Part shown: piece after piece, positions 1 through 8,513 of the stretch
Position numbering within the stretch: position 1 is the stretch's first letter
Layout of the letters: the number at the start of each line of letters is the position of its first letter
NCBI GenBank assembly: GCA_020161355.1
Contig: JAIUOF010000013.1
Span: 30,154-94,153, forward strand
DNA length: 64,000 nt
Direction: 5' to 3'
Source: Bacteroidota bacterium
GTDB taxonomy: Bacteria; Bacteroidota; Bacteroidia; Cytophagales; Spirosomataceae
The notes under the pieces: model-generated
The model's input: the letters and a program-made list of their open reading frames with translations, nothing else
Told to the model about the DNA's origin: nothing
Databases searched by the model: none
Made by a program: the position numbers and the translations under genes

Positions 1-792
1 ACGATAATGATTGTTTTTAACGTTTTGGTAAACTTGAAGGTAATCAGGATGATTGGTTTTCATCAGTCTATCCCAAATATTAAAGTATAATCCGAAGTTA
101 TAATTTACCCTTTGATGGTGCATATTGTGATGAACAGAAGTATTAAACCAACCCCAAAACCTGTGCTTTGGAAATCCCGTCGGAAATAGTTCAAAACCTA
201 AATGCCCATAAATATTCCAAATCATTGACCATACAGAAAAAAATAATAAAGCAAAAGGATGAATAGGAACAATAAAAACGATTAGTGGTACTATTCCAAA
301 CTCTAAAAATGATTCCAAGGGATGAAATGAAAAAGAAGTCATTGGAGTTGGATTAAAAGACAAGTGATGCACGCGGTGAAGGAGTCTGAATAACTTTGGT
401 AGGTGCATCAGTCGGTGAATCCAATAAAAATATGTGTCGTGAGCAAATACCAGTAATAATATACTAAACCCAAAGTACAACCATCCATAATCAGAAATAT
501 TAAAATAATGCTTTGTATAGCCAAAGTGTCTGGCAGCATATACACTCATCCCCATAAAAGCAAATATCATTGAAGTATAGAATGAATTTTTCATTTCGTT
601 CAAAAGTTGAATTCTTTCGGGAGAATTCCTTTGGATTTTTAAATTCCTGAATTTTTTTATTAAAAAAACATAAAAAAACAAATGTACACTTCCTGCCAAC
701 GTTAAATAACGAAGAAATGTAAGGAGAGAGGCAATAATCCACACCGGGAAAATGCCAATTTGATCAATAAGATTTTGAATTACATTTTGCAT
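1..792 (-). CDS. Sterol desaturase / fatty acid hydroxylase family protein (3' end cut by window)
   Basis: The reading frame is open from an ATG at 792 down to base 1, giving 264 residues with no stop, so the C-terminus lies outside the window. The translation has hydrophobic segments and the histidine boxes of the membrane di-iron hydroxylases (FA_hydroxylase family): HRLMH, HRVHH and HHNMHH in that order. Such enzymes use two iron atoms bound by these histidines to hydroxylate or desaturate lipid chains or sterols in the membrane; the substrate here cannot be told. It ends 10 bp from the start of the cysteine protease gene region and reads in the same direction, so co-transcription is possible. 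Confidence 0.85.
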   Translation of the reverse strand, partial: MQNVIQNLIDQIGIFPVWIIASLLTFLRYLTLAGSVHLFFYVFLIKKFRNLKIQRNSPERIQLLNEMKNSFYTSMIFAFMGMSVYAARHFGYTKHYFNISDYGWLYFGFSILLLVFAHDTYFYWIHRLMHLPKLFRLLHRVHHLSFNPTPMTSFSFHPLESFLEFGIVPLIVFIVPIHPFALLFFSVWSMIWNIYGHLGFELFPTGFPKHRFWGWFNTSVHHNMHHQRVNYNFGLYFNIWDRLMKTNHPDYLQVYQNVKNNHYR

Positions 793-802
793 ATTGAATT
801 TG

Positions 803-1678
803 TTATTTGTAAAGAATATATGCTTCAAATACAACTTGATGGTAATAGTCATAATCTAACCAGCCATATCCATGATCACCCCATGAGTTTCCCCAGGAAT
901 TTTGAATTTTAAAAGCATTTTTAGCATCATCGTAACCTACTATTATCATGGCATGGCCACCTAAATTTTGTCCATTTTGGGTTTTCCAAATAAAGTTGTT
1001 ACCGGCACTTACAAATCCTTCATCTACTGTAGCACCAAAAACAAGGACAAAATTTGCGAGTAAAACTTTTTTCAATTCGATTGTATTAAAACCTTCCACT
1101 TTTTCATATTTAGAAATACGGTTTGCTTCAGCTAAACTCTTTTGAGAACTATTGGGTAAAACTGAGCAGCCTTTATCTGAATAGGGCATTTCGTCCCAAA
1201 AACAGACACCATCCTCTGCCACTAAATCTAATGCCCCCAAATACCGGTTATTTGAAACAAAGTAAGATCCTTGCTCACAATCATTAGATATTTTTATTTG
1301 ATTGTAGATAAACTCAGGACTAAATAAATTGCCATAGTTAATCGTATTACCGGTATAGTTTATTTTTGTTGAAGCTACAGCCCAGGAGGTTGCCCAGGCA
1401 ACACAAGCCCCTTCATTACCTTGTCCATAAGGTTCAATCGGGGGAGTAGGGATCCGGTATTTTCCGGGTATAGTACCATTATAAGTTTTTTTGTCTGCCG
1501 CTTTTATTTGATTTAGCCTGTCTGCTGGTGTTCTGGTCAAACCAAATTTCCTTAAACTTTTTAAAGGGCTTTTTACACTAAAAATATTGGAATCTTCCTC
1601 ATTTTGGCAACTTCCCGTCCCAAAGAAGACGAGAAGCAGGATTCCATAAAATAATATTTGATTTCTAAATCTGAACAT
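803..1678 (-). CDS. Papain-like (C1 family) cysteine protease, predicted lipoprotein
   Basis: A secreted C1-type cysteine protease. Counting from the upstream ATG at 1696, the oxyanion Gln is Q92, the nucleophile C98 sits in EGACVAWATSW, the His is H248 in GGHAMIIVGYDD, and the Asn is N266 in QNSWGNSWG. The complete set suggests an active peptidase. I prefer the ATG at 1678 because it gives a compact signal peptide ending in a lipobox (FGTGSC); the ATG at 1696 is possible. Either start overlaps the end of the upstream lipoprotein gene (1665), so the two are probably translated together. The protein likely sits on the outer surface or in the periplasm and cuts proteins or peptides. Confidence 0.85.
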   Translation of the reverse strand: MFRFRNQILFYGILLLVFFGTGSCQNEEDSNIFSVKSPLKSLRKFGLTRTPADRLNQIKAADKKTYNGTIPGKYRIPTPPIEPYGQGNEGACVAWATSWAVASTKINYTGNTINYGNLFSPEFIYNQIKISNDCEQGSYFVSNNRYLGALDLVAEDGVCFWDEMPYSDKGCSVLPNSSQKSLAEANRISKYEKVEGFNTIELKKVLLANFVLVFGATVDEGFVSAGNNFIWKTQNGQNLGGHAMIIVGYDDAKNAFKIQNSWGNSWGDHGYGWLDYDYYHQVVFEAYILYK

Positions 1679-2405
1679 TATATTCTTTGGAACCATTTAT
1701 ATTGATAGTTGCAGAGCCGTTTCCATTGAAAACAATAGTTCCTGTATAGGAAAAGGTTTTGCCCGTTGAGCTTTTTCCTTCTATTACCACTGAAGCCTTT
1801 CCACCACTTTGAATCTTAAGTGTTGATTTACTTACCTGAATATCGGTAATGTTTAGTGTGATGGTGCTGGTGACATCTTTGGCCTGGACTATACTTAAAC
1901 TTTGTGTGCCATTTTTAACGTATGATCCGGTATATTTATAATTTGTACTTTGGGCATCTAATCCTGCAATGGTCATATTTGATTCTCCATTATCGCTGGA
2001 GATTACTTTAGGCGTTTTATATTGACCGGAAAATGAGCTTTTATTTGTAAAACTTGAAGGCACTTTTGTTGTCGAGCAGTTTAAAATCCAGGACCAGTTC
2101 ATACTATAAGAATAACTGTGTAAACTACTGGCGGATGATTTACTCTTTGTTACGGTTGAGTCTTTACTTTTTCCACAATAGGATGGCGTATTTTTAATTT
2201 TGGTTAAACTGCTTAAGTCCGTAACCAAAGTTGAGAGCCCTGCCGTTTCTGATGAGATAGCGTATTGAATCATTGTGCTTGCTTCTTCGGCAGATACAGC
2301 AGTATTGAGAGCGGCCAGTGAATTGTCTTCCAGTTCGGCTTTCCGGCAAGAAATGAGTGCAACAAATGCAAAGGTAAAAAAAGATGCTTTTTTGATAATT
2401 TTCAT
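1665..2405 (-). CDS. Hypothetical lipoprotein
   Basis: 246 residues. The N-terminus MKIIKKASFFTFAFVALISC is a lipoprotein signal peptide with Cys20 as the likely lipid-carrying residue. The rest is rich in Ser, Thr and Asn and looks like beta-strands (for example SLSIVQAKDVTSTITLNITD and KASVVIEGKSSTGKTFSYTG). I recognise no catalytic motif. It overlaps the start of the downstream cysteine protease gene, which suggests that the two are made together; it could be a partner, inhibitor or substrate of the protease, but that is only inference from position. Confidence 0.7.
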   Translation of the reverse strand: MKIIKKASFFTFAFVALISCRKAELEDNSLAALNTAVSAEEASTMIQYAISSETAGLSTLVTDLSSLTKIKNTPSYCGKSKDSTVTKSKSSASSLHSYSYSMNWSWILNCSTTKVPSSFTNKSSFSGQYKTPKVISSDNGESNMTIAGLDAQSTNYKYTGSYVKNGTQSLSIVQAKDVTSTITLNITDIQVSKSTLKIQSGGKASVVIEGKSSTGKTFSYTGTIVFNGNGSATININGSKEYNVQI

Positions 2406-2641
2406 TTGATTAATTGATTTTGGTTTTTACAAAACTTAAATTGATACTCCAAAACAACCTTTCAGGTAGTTTATTAAAAATTCAATTCTATCAATGGTAT
2501 TATGTTTCCTGTCAATTGCCGGGATTTTCATAAAATGCCTGAAAAATTGGAGTTTCTCCCCTTTTTTGCTGTAAACCGAACCGCTTATAGGATATATTCA
2601 GCACTTGAAAGGATTTTTTTTCTATTCCATTAATTATAAAA

Positions 2642-2649
2642 TAGTTTTG
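2642..2649 (+). promoter_or_regulatory. Candidate -7 promoter element (TAGTTTTG)
   Basis: TAGTTTTG fits the Bacteroidota -7 consensus TAnnTTTG and lies about 27 bp before the start of the LytS-type kinase gene. No good -33 TTTG is seen at the usual distance, so this is a weak call. The 270-bp gap between the divergent lipoprotein and kinase genes (2406-2675) holds nothing else I can support. Confidence 0.35.
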
Positions 2650-2675
2650 CTTGTAGAATTTAACTGTATTATACC

Positions 2676-3698
2676 TTGAAAAAGCCATTTTCAATTACTG
2701 ATAATTATGTGTTTCATGCAGTAGGTTGGATAATCCTATATTTAATCTCTGTATTGACTCTAAGCAATCTTGGATCTCTTTCATTTGCTATTATCCATAC
2801 CAGTTTTCAGATGGTTATCATTATTGGTCTTTTTTACTTCAATACCAGGTTTCTAATAAAAAGATACTTTGAGAAGTCAAAAATATTTCAATATATTCTT
2901 GCCATGACCCTCACCAGTTTTCTGGTTATTGTAGCCCGATTCTGGATAATCAAACAGATTAATTTTAAGCCCATTGACGCTATTATAAGTCCTCAAAACA
3001 GGTTTATTACATTGACAGTACTTACTACCGTACTTACTGTTGTTTTTAGCTCATTTTACCAAATAATACAGAACCGATATTTAAAAGAGAAACAACACTT
3101 ACAGATTATTGCTGAGCAGAAAGAAGCCCAGCTCCAGTTTTTAAGAGGTCAAATAAATCCGCATTTTTTATTCAATACCCTCAATAACATTTATTCCATG
3201 GCAGTTTCCAAGTCTGACCATACTCCGAAAGTAATACTTCAACTTTCTAAGTTACTTCGTTATGTTATTTATGAAAGTCAGAAAGAAAAGGTATGTTTAA
3301 GACAGGAAATAGAACAGATAGAAAGGTTTATTGAGATATTTCAAATACGCTTTGAAAAGGCTCAGAATATAAAAATGGAGGTAAAAGGTAGCCCGGAACA
3401 AAGAGAAATCGAACCGATGGTGCTGATTCCTCTTGTTGAGAATTGTTTCAAACATTACTATTTAGAAAACGAGTCGGAAACTTTTATTAAAATTAATATT
3501 TTTATTTTCCCGGAAAAATTGATTTTTGAAACTCATAATTCGTATTCCAAAGATGATACCCAAAAAGATAAAGTTGGGGGAGTAGGCCTTTTAAATATCA
3601 AAAGAAGGCTTGAACTTAGCTATCCTGATAAACATTCATTGTCCATAAACCGTCAGGAAAGTATTTTCAGTGTTTTACTCACCATAGATTTTGTATGA
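2676..3698 (+). CDS. LytS-family sensor histidine kinase
   Basis: 340 residues with four hydrophobic membrane segments in the first 130 residues (about 14-30, 36-58, 70-92, 108-130), then a coiled linker and a His_kinase domain (PF06580) with the phospho-acceptor H163 in INPHFLFNTLNN. The ATPase part has NCFKH and the glycine motif GVGLLNIKRRL. Kinases of this class sense signals at the membrane and phosphorylate LytTR response regulators. The start is a TTG; the first in-frame ATG would cut into the membrane domain, so TTG is preferred. Its stop overlaps the start of the response regulator gene by 4 bp. Confidence 0.9.
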   Translation: MKKPFSITDNYVFHAVGWIILYLISVLTLSNLGSLSFAIIHTSFQMVIIIGLFYFNTRFLIKRYFEKSKIFQYILAMTLTSFLVIVARFWIIKQINFKPIDAIISPQNRFITLTVLTTVLTVVFSSFYQIIQNRYLKEKQHLQIIAEQKEAQLQFLRGQINPHFLFNTLNNIYSMAVSKSDHTPKVILQLSKLLRYVIYESQKEKVCLRQEIEQIERFIEIFQIRFEKAQNIKMEVKGSPEQREIEPMVLIPLVENCFKHYYLENESETFIKINIFIFPEKLIFETHNSYSKDDTQKDKVGGVGLLNIKRRLELSYPDKHSLSINRQESIFSVLLTIDFV

Positions 3699-4414
3699 GC
3701 AATCAATTAAAAACTTTAATAGTCGATGATGAATATTTAGCCTTAAATCTGGTTGAAGGGTTTCTCTTACAACTCCCTGATATTACTATTATTGGCAAAG
3801 TCACTTCTCCCATCAAAGCCCTGGAAATTCTTCAGAAAGAAAGTGTTGATTTACTTTTTCTTGATATTCAAATGCCCATTTTGAGCGGAACTAACCTCCT
3901 GAAGACACTGAAAAAACCTCCTGTCACTATCCTTACCACAGCATATTCAGAGTATGCCATTGAAGCGTTTGAGTTACAGGTTGCTGATTATTTACTTAAA
4001 CCTTTTTCTTTTGAAAGATTATTAAAAGCAGTTCAGCGGGCAAAAGAAATGCTAAATACTGGCTCACAAATGAAAGAATCGACAACACTGACTGAAAGTA
4101 GAAAGAGCATTAACCTGAAATCTGATGGCAAATTAATTAAGCTCTTTTATGATGAAATACTCTTTGTAGAAGGTTATGGAGAGTATGTACAGTTTGTAAC
4201 TCTTGAAAAACGGATAACGGTACTTCAAACTTTAAAAGCCCTGGAAGAAACCTTACCCAAAGACGTTTTTTTGCGGGTTCACAAATCGTTCATTATTAAT
4301 GTCTCAGCAGCTTCAGTTATTGATGGTAATGTATTAGAAATTGATAAGTTTAAAATACCAATAAGTAGAGATAAAAGACAAACCGTGATTGAGAGGATAT
4401 TTGGTAATATATAA
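3695..4414 (+). CDS. LytTR-family response regulator
   Basis: 239 residues. The receiver domain (about 6-120) has the acidic pocket VDDE near the start, the phospho-acceptor D57 in LLFLDIQMP, and the conserved Lys in YLLKPFSFERL. The C-terminal half (about 140-239) is a LytTR DNA-binding domain, with the typical FVEGYGEYVQF and FLRVHKSFIIN stretches. It overlaps the kinase gene by ATGA, so the pair is one translational unit. Partner of the LytS-type kinase at 2676; target genes are unknown. The 480-bp gap that follows (4415-4841) is very AT-rich and holds no feature I can support. Confidence 0.92.
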   Translation: MSNQLKTLIVDDEYLALNLVEGFLLQLPDITIIGKVTSPIKALEILQKESVDLLFLDIQMPILSGTNLLKTLKKPPVTILTTAYSEYAIEAFELQVADYLLKPFSFERLLKAVQRAKEMLNTGSQMKESTTLTESRKSINLKSDGKLIKLFYDEILFVEGYGEYVQFVTLEKRITVLQTLKALEETLPKDVFLRVHKSFIINVSAASVIDGNVLEIDKFKIPISRDKRQTVIERIFGNI

Positions 4415-4841
4415 AATTAAATATTCATATTTAATCCACCCATATTCGTCAATGTATCAATATTAAAATTATAAAATAGACATTTCAAATACCTCATAAT
4501 TTATCAATATTTTTGTTTTTAACACTTAGAATTGTATAATTCTGAAAGACCTGAAATTATTAATATTAAAGTCAATAATATGAAACATCCCGGAGATTTA
4601 AAAAATGACAATAGCAAAAACAATAGAAAGCTATAACATTCAAATCAGGAAGTCAGTTTCAGGGTTTTCAAAATTATTGATTGAATTCCCTTAACCTTAA
4701 AAAAAAACGATCAACAATCCGATAATGAGTTTAGGGATTTCTTTTGGGTTCCCGACATCACCCATTCAAAAAATGTTGATTTTTATTAATCAAAAATGTC
4801 ATTCTAATACTTAATAAAGCCCAAAAGTCGTACAATTGCAT

Positions 4842-4866
4842 AAAAAAAGGAGCCTCAAGGGCTCCT
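4842..4866 (-). terminator. Rho-independent terminator of the subtilisin-like protease gene
   Basis: Seven-bp stem AGGAGCC / GGCTCCT (4848-4854 with 4860-4866) with a 5-base loop. On the minus strand it is followed by a run of seven T (4841-4847 region on the plus strand is all A). It lies 30 bp past the protease stop codon. Confidence 0.8.
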
Positions 4867-4895
4867 CTAATTAGTGAAAATCTTTGAATGAAAAA

Positions 4896-6065
4896 TTATC
4901 TTGATGCCAATCCATCAGGGTTTCCATCTGGATCACCTATTACTGTCCCTCTTGAATTCAGGTTACCTAATAACAAAATACCTGCTACATGAGGTGTGGC
5001 CATTGAGGTACCACTGATGGTGTTGTAGCCATCACCCATCCAGGTTGATTTGATACTTACACCCGGTGCACAAATATCTACCGGAGGATTGCCATAGTTA
5101 GAGAACGAAGCGAAAACGTTGCTGCTATTGTGAGCCGATACCGTTACGATGTTTGGACCATTTACTCTGGCCGGAGAATGATTGTTGGCGTTGTCTGTTT
5201 CATTACCAGCTGCTAATGCAAACTTAACCCCCGAGGAATTTGAAGCATTTAATACCGCCTGATCTAAGGCAGTTGAAACACCGCCACCTAAACTCATATT
5301 GGCAACATCACCCGGTTGACCATGCGAAGCCACCCAGTCCACACCTGCAATTACGCCGGAATTTGAGCCACTTCCTCTCGCTCCCAATACTTTTACGGGC
5401 ACTACGGTTGCTCCTGCAGCCACACCCACTACACCGATGGTATTGTTGATTGCGGCTATGGTACCGGCTACGTGTGTACCATGACCATTGCCATCGTCCA
5501 TACCTGCGTCTTTACCGGTAGTAAATGCCGAGAAACCTCTGCTGGCATCTACCATGAGGTCAGGATGTGACAGGTCAATGCCCGAGTCAATTATCCAGGC
5601 AGTTTTGCCGGTACCATTTCCTGCTCCGCCCACTGCGGTGATACCCCAGGGAATTTCCTGAGCAGGTTGGGTAGTGCCACCACCAGGCTTACCTTTTTGT
5701 GAAATGGTTAATTCGATATCCTGCTCAATATATTCTACCGCTCCGGATGCCAATAGCTTCTGAGCCTGAGCATCAGATAAAAAAGCAGAAAATCCTGTAA
5801 GGGCGTGGCTGTACACATGCTCGATTGCGGCAGCGTTGGCACCATTGGCTTTTAACAATGCCACTACTTTTTCTCTCACAGCCGCGGGCATACCTCTGGT
5901 TTCGGGAGCAGACTTTAATACCACAATGTATTTACCCGGAATGATTTTGTTGGCTCCGACTGCATTATCCACAGTCATCAGATTCGCCTGATTGTTGATT
6001 ACTTCGTTTTGATTACATGAAATTGCAACCACGGCAAGAGCCACAGCGAGGATAGTTTTTTTCAT
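4896..6065 (-). CDS. Subtilisin-like serine protease (S8 family), predicted lipoprotein
   Basis: 389 residues: a lipoprotein signal peptide (lipobox VAISC17), an inhibitor I9 propeptide (about 43-118, with IPGKYIVVLK and YIEQDIE), a short Gly/Pro-rich linker, then an S8 catalytic domain. The full triad is present: D160 in IIDSGIDLSHPD, H195 in GNGHGTHVAGT, S354 in SGTSMATPHVAG; the oxyanion Asn is N288 in AAGNET. It is proteinase K-like in motif spacing. The propeptide is expected to fold and then inhibit the protease until cleaved. It stands alone, with a clear terminator behind it. Confidence 0.93.
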   Translation of the reverse strand: MKKTILAVALAVVAISCNQNEVINNQANLMTVDNAVGANKIIPGKYIVVLKSAPETRGMPAAVREKVVALLKANGANAAAIEHVYSHALTGFSAFLSDAQAQKLLASGAVEYIEQDIELTISQKGKPGGGTTQPAQEIPWGITAVGGAGNGTGKTAWIIDSGIDLSHPDLMVDASRGFSAFTTGKDAGMDDGNGHGTHVAGTIAAINNTIGVVGVAAGATVVPVKVLGARGSGSNSGVIAGVDWVASHGQPGDVANMSLGGGVSTALDQAVLNASNSSGVKFALAAGNETDNANNHSPARVNGPNIVTVSAHNSSNVFASFSNYGNPPVDICAPGVSIKSTWMGDGYNTISGTSMATPHVAGILLLGNLNSRGTVIGDPDGNPDGLASR

Positions 6066-6337
6066 TTGAAGAGGTTTTGAGTTGATAAAAAAAATGAGCT
6101 TAAAGCTATAAATTCTTTTTAGTTAATTGTAAAAAAAATGTACTTATTTTTTAATAATTTTCTGGTTAAACCAAAGCAATAATCATTCCACATATACCCA
6201 GTGCCAAAGATTTATTTACCTGGTATTTCTTTGAAAAATACTCATTTCAACAACCCCTTCAGCCCGCCGATACTCAGCCATGTGTGCCGGCAGGTTCTCA
6301 TAAAAAGGCAATTCTTCTGATTGGTTTCTTGGCTATT

Positions 6338-6430
6338 TTTACTTTTTTTCATGATTCCTGAAAGCCTGGATTAATAAAATAGGCTATAAACATGCAGCTG
6401 AGTCCTTTAATAATACATGAGCTGAACCCA
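6338..6430 (-). pseudogene. Fragment of the C-terminus of the pentapeptide/membrane protein family seen at 7474
   Basis: On the minus strand this stretch reads IIKGLSCMFIAYFI, shifts frame, and goes on as LIQAFRNHEKK. That matches the end of the protein encoded at 7474-8106 (IEGLSRIFIAYFIYQLIQAFRKHGKK). A few bases are missing at the shift and there is no start. It is a decayed second copy of the 3' end only. The rest of the 830-bp gap from 6066 to 6895 holds the palindromic repeats listed separately and otherwise nothing I can support. Confidence 0.6.
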
Positions 6431-6527
6431 AAGATTTTTGGCGACAATGTCAGTAACATCCAACGTTAGCCAAGACGTATGTTGTGATAGTTTACAGAAC
6501 CAGTTTTTTTTTGAGCTTTGTCAGACG

Positions 6528-6588
6528 TGTTCTCGGCTGACGCTCGAACTGACATAGGTTTGTCACATCGAGCGTAGTCGAGATGAAG
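6528..6588. repeat. Palindromic repeat, copy A
   Basis: One of four similar units near the GIY-YIG gene. The 5' arm CTCGGCTGACGCTCGA and the 3' arm TCGAGCGTAGTCGAG face each other around GACA...TGTC, so the unit can fold into one long hairpin. About 105 bp separates it from copy B, with a shared linker (GAGTTAAATTTGGCTTTTGA). Confidence 0.75.
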
Positions 6589-6632
6589 GGTGAATTGCTA
6601 AATTGAAAGAGTTAAATTTGGCTTTTGACTAT

Positions 6633-6704
6633 ATGTTCTCGACTGACGCTCGAACTGACATCGGAATGTCACATCGAGCGACAGTCGAGATGAAGGCTCT
6701 AGTG
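6633..6704. repeat. Palindromic repeat, copy B
   Basis: Arms CTCGACTGACGCTCGA and TCGAGCGACAGTCGAG pair at 15 of 16 positions. Compared with copy D one pair has changed on both sides (A-T to G-C), a compensatory change that suggests the hairpin matters. A poorer relative of the unit follows at about 6740-6802. Confidence 0.75.
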
Positions 6705-6895
6705 TTAAAATGAACGAATTAAATTTTAGCTTTTGAAACTTTTCTCGTAAGCTTAGCTGGTAAGTTTCGCACTATCGTGCTCACTTATGCTCGAACTGAC
6801 AGAACCTATCTAAATAAAATTATAGCTTTTTAACAACTATTTTCTCTAAATATTCCGAAATTTTTGGATATTTAAACTCCATTAAAAAAAACACA

Positions 6896-7216
6896 ATGAA
6901 AATCTACTACCTCTACATCTTAAAATGCTCTGATGGAACATACTACACCGGGATGACAAATAACCTGGAAAGGAGGCTTTGGGAGCATGAATCTGGCATC
7001 CATGAAGATTCTTACACTTTTTCCAGAAGACCCTTTGAACTTCAATTTTTTGAGGAATTTACAGATGTAAACCAATGCATCGAATTCGAAAAGAAAATCA
7101 AAAAATGGTCAGGTAAAAAGAAACAAGCCCTAATCGAAAAAAATTGGGATAGAATCCATGAACTGGCCAAATGCCGAAATGAAACAAATTCGAGGAATTA
7201 TAAAAGAGAAAAGTGA
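6896..7216 (+). CDS. GIY-YIG domain endonuclease-like protein
   Basis: 106 residues, nearly all one GIY-YIG domain: YLYILKCSDGTYYTGMTNNLERRLWEHESG holds the paired Y-x-L / YTG signature, the Arg of the third motif (R27), and further on a conserved Glu in CIEFEKKIKKW. The basic tail is typical of the small stand-alone members common in Bacteroidota. The family cuts DNA; the cellular role of these short versions is unknown. The gene stands between two pairs of palindromic repeats (copies A, B before it; C, D after it) with no other gene inside, which hints at a link between protein and repeats. Confidence 0.85.
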   Translation: MKIYYLYILKCSDGTYYTGMTNNLERRLWEHESGIHEDSYTFSRRPFELQFFEEFTDVNQCIEFEKKIKKWSGKKKQALIEKNWDRIHELAKCRNETNSRNYKREK

Positions 7217-7270
7217 TTTTTGTGTGAGCGATGAATTTAGATTGAAGTTGAAATTTGGCTTTTGACTAAA

Positions 7271-7330
7271 TGTTCTCGACTAACGCTCGAACTGACATCG
7301 GAATGTCCCATCAAGCGGTAGTCGAGATGA
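7271..7330. repeat. Palindromic repeat, copy C
   Basis: Arms CTCGACTAACGCTCGA and TCAAGCGGTAGTCGAG around GACATCGGAATGTC. It is followed by the same linker type as copy B (GCTCTAGTG, then GAGTTAAATTTAGCTTTTGA) and then by copy D, so C and D form a tandem pair like A and B. Confidence 0.75.
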
Positions 7331-7377
7331 GTGCTCTAGTGTTTAATTGAACGAGTTAAATTTAGCTTTTGAAATCG

Positions 7378-7439
7378 TGTTCTCGACTAACGCTCGAACA
7401 GACACCCTATTGTCACATCGAGCGGTAGTCGAGATGAAG
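7378..7439. repeat. Palindromic repeat, copy D
   Basis: Arms CTCGACTAACGCTCGA and TCGAGCGGTAGTCGAG pair at 15 of 16 positions, with an inner GACA/TGTC pair. It is the best hairpin of the four. Confidence 0.75.
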
Positions 7440-7473
7440 AGAAAAATAATACCTATACGCTGAGCTATCTTTC

Positions 7474-8106
7474 CTACTTCTTCCCATGCTTCCTGAAAGC
7501 CTGGATCAACTGATAAATAAAATAGGCGATGAATATACGGCTGAGGCCTTCGATGGTACGGGAGACCGGATTAGGTTCAACCGAAAGTTTTTCTGCTACA
7601 ATATCGGTTTTGTGAGCAGGATTGATGAAATCAAAATATTGTGAAAGTACATTGAAAAACTCACACCAATAATCCCACTTTAAGAGATTTGGGGTATATG
7701 ACCACAATGAAATGATATAAAGGAAAAAGAAACCGGCAGAAACGTAAAAAGTTGACTTTAAGCCTTTTTTCCAGTCTAAACCGTGATTTGTGCTAAATTT
7801 ATTGAGCCATAAATTTATTTTTTCCCATTTATTTCCTTTCCATGTTAGAGATTCATCCAAAGCATTCATTTCCAAAGAATAATACTCTAATGCATCTTTT
7901 TGTGAGCCACGGTTTTCGTAGATTTTTTTTATTTGGCCATAGGCACCCTGTTTATCCAAATTTTCCTTATTGATAAATTTTTCAGGAAACTTACCTCCAA
8001 TTATAAATGCTTCGATAATCTTGGAGCTTTTAAAGTCAATTAATGCATTTTTGAAATCACAACCTATAAATGTAACTTTTCCGATATCAGAGTCAATAAA
8101 TTGTGA
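7474..8106 (-). pseudogene. Pentapeptide-repeat membrane protein, 5'-truncated
   Basis: The frame is open for 211 codons from 8106 and reads IDSDIGKVTFIGCDFKNALIDF (pentapeptide-like), then GAYGQIKKIYENRG, a membrane segment around STFYVSAGFFFLYIISLWS, and a C-terminal hydrophobic tail ending QAFRKHGKK. Two in-frame stop codons (8107-8112) sit directly before it and no ATG occurs until 7959, deep inside the protein. So the upstream part of the gene, including its start, has been lost and replaced by other DNA. The ATG at 7959 could still yield a 161-residue product. Related 3'-end fragments occur at 6338-6430 and 42826-42931. Confidence 0.6.
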
Positions 8107-8290
8107 TCATCATTTGTTAAAAATCATTTCAGTCAAGGCCAATAAGAGCGATGGGTCAGAGGTCTTTTCAAAATCATTAAACGGAGTTTTTAAAAAAGGA
8201 ATATTCGTTGCGATGAGTGATGACAAGACCTTTCATTTTTATCGCTGGGAAGATATTGCCGGAGATGAATTGAAAATCAGGAGACACTAA
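8107..8290 (+). pseudogene. 3' fragment of an unrelated gene
   Basis: A plus-strand frame ends at 8290 with a natural-looking tail (FKKGIFVAMSDDKTFHFYRWEDIAG...). Upstream of about 8107 the same frame only reads the antisense of the pentapeptide gene. I take 8107-8290 as the 3' remnant of another gene, joined to the truncated pentapeptide gene; a rho-independent terminator still follows it. The family is not recognised. Confidence 0.4.
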
Positions 8291-8377
8291 ATTAATCCTC
8301 CATTTTAAATTAATACTAAATCTTTCCCTTTTAAAATTCAGGAAAATTCTTTCTTCAATATTATTAGCATTACTTGA

Positions 8378-8404
8378 AAGCCTTATTTATGAGGCTTTTT
8401 TTTT
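8378..8404 (+). terminator. Rho-independent terminator behind the gene remnant
   Basis: Stem AAGCCT / AGGCTT (8378-8383 with 8392-8397), 8-base loop, followed by a run of T to 8404. Confidence 0.75.
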
Positions 8405-8513
8405 GTAAAAAAATATCTATTAGTTTGTTCTTTTTCAAATAACTATAATTTAACATTAAATCAATCAAGAGATAATAACAGATATCTTTCTTTGTTGTGA
8501 AATATTTTTTAAT

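Noticed and set aside
2512..2694. 60-codon minus-strand frame before the kinase gene
   Set aside because: Overlaps the kinase start, no recognisable protein features, and lies in the promoter gap.
6463..6480. AACGTTAGCCAAG, similar to a cassette boundary
   Set aside because: No cassette gene, matching end site or hairpin nearby; kept only as a chance match.
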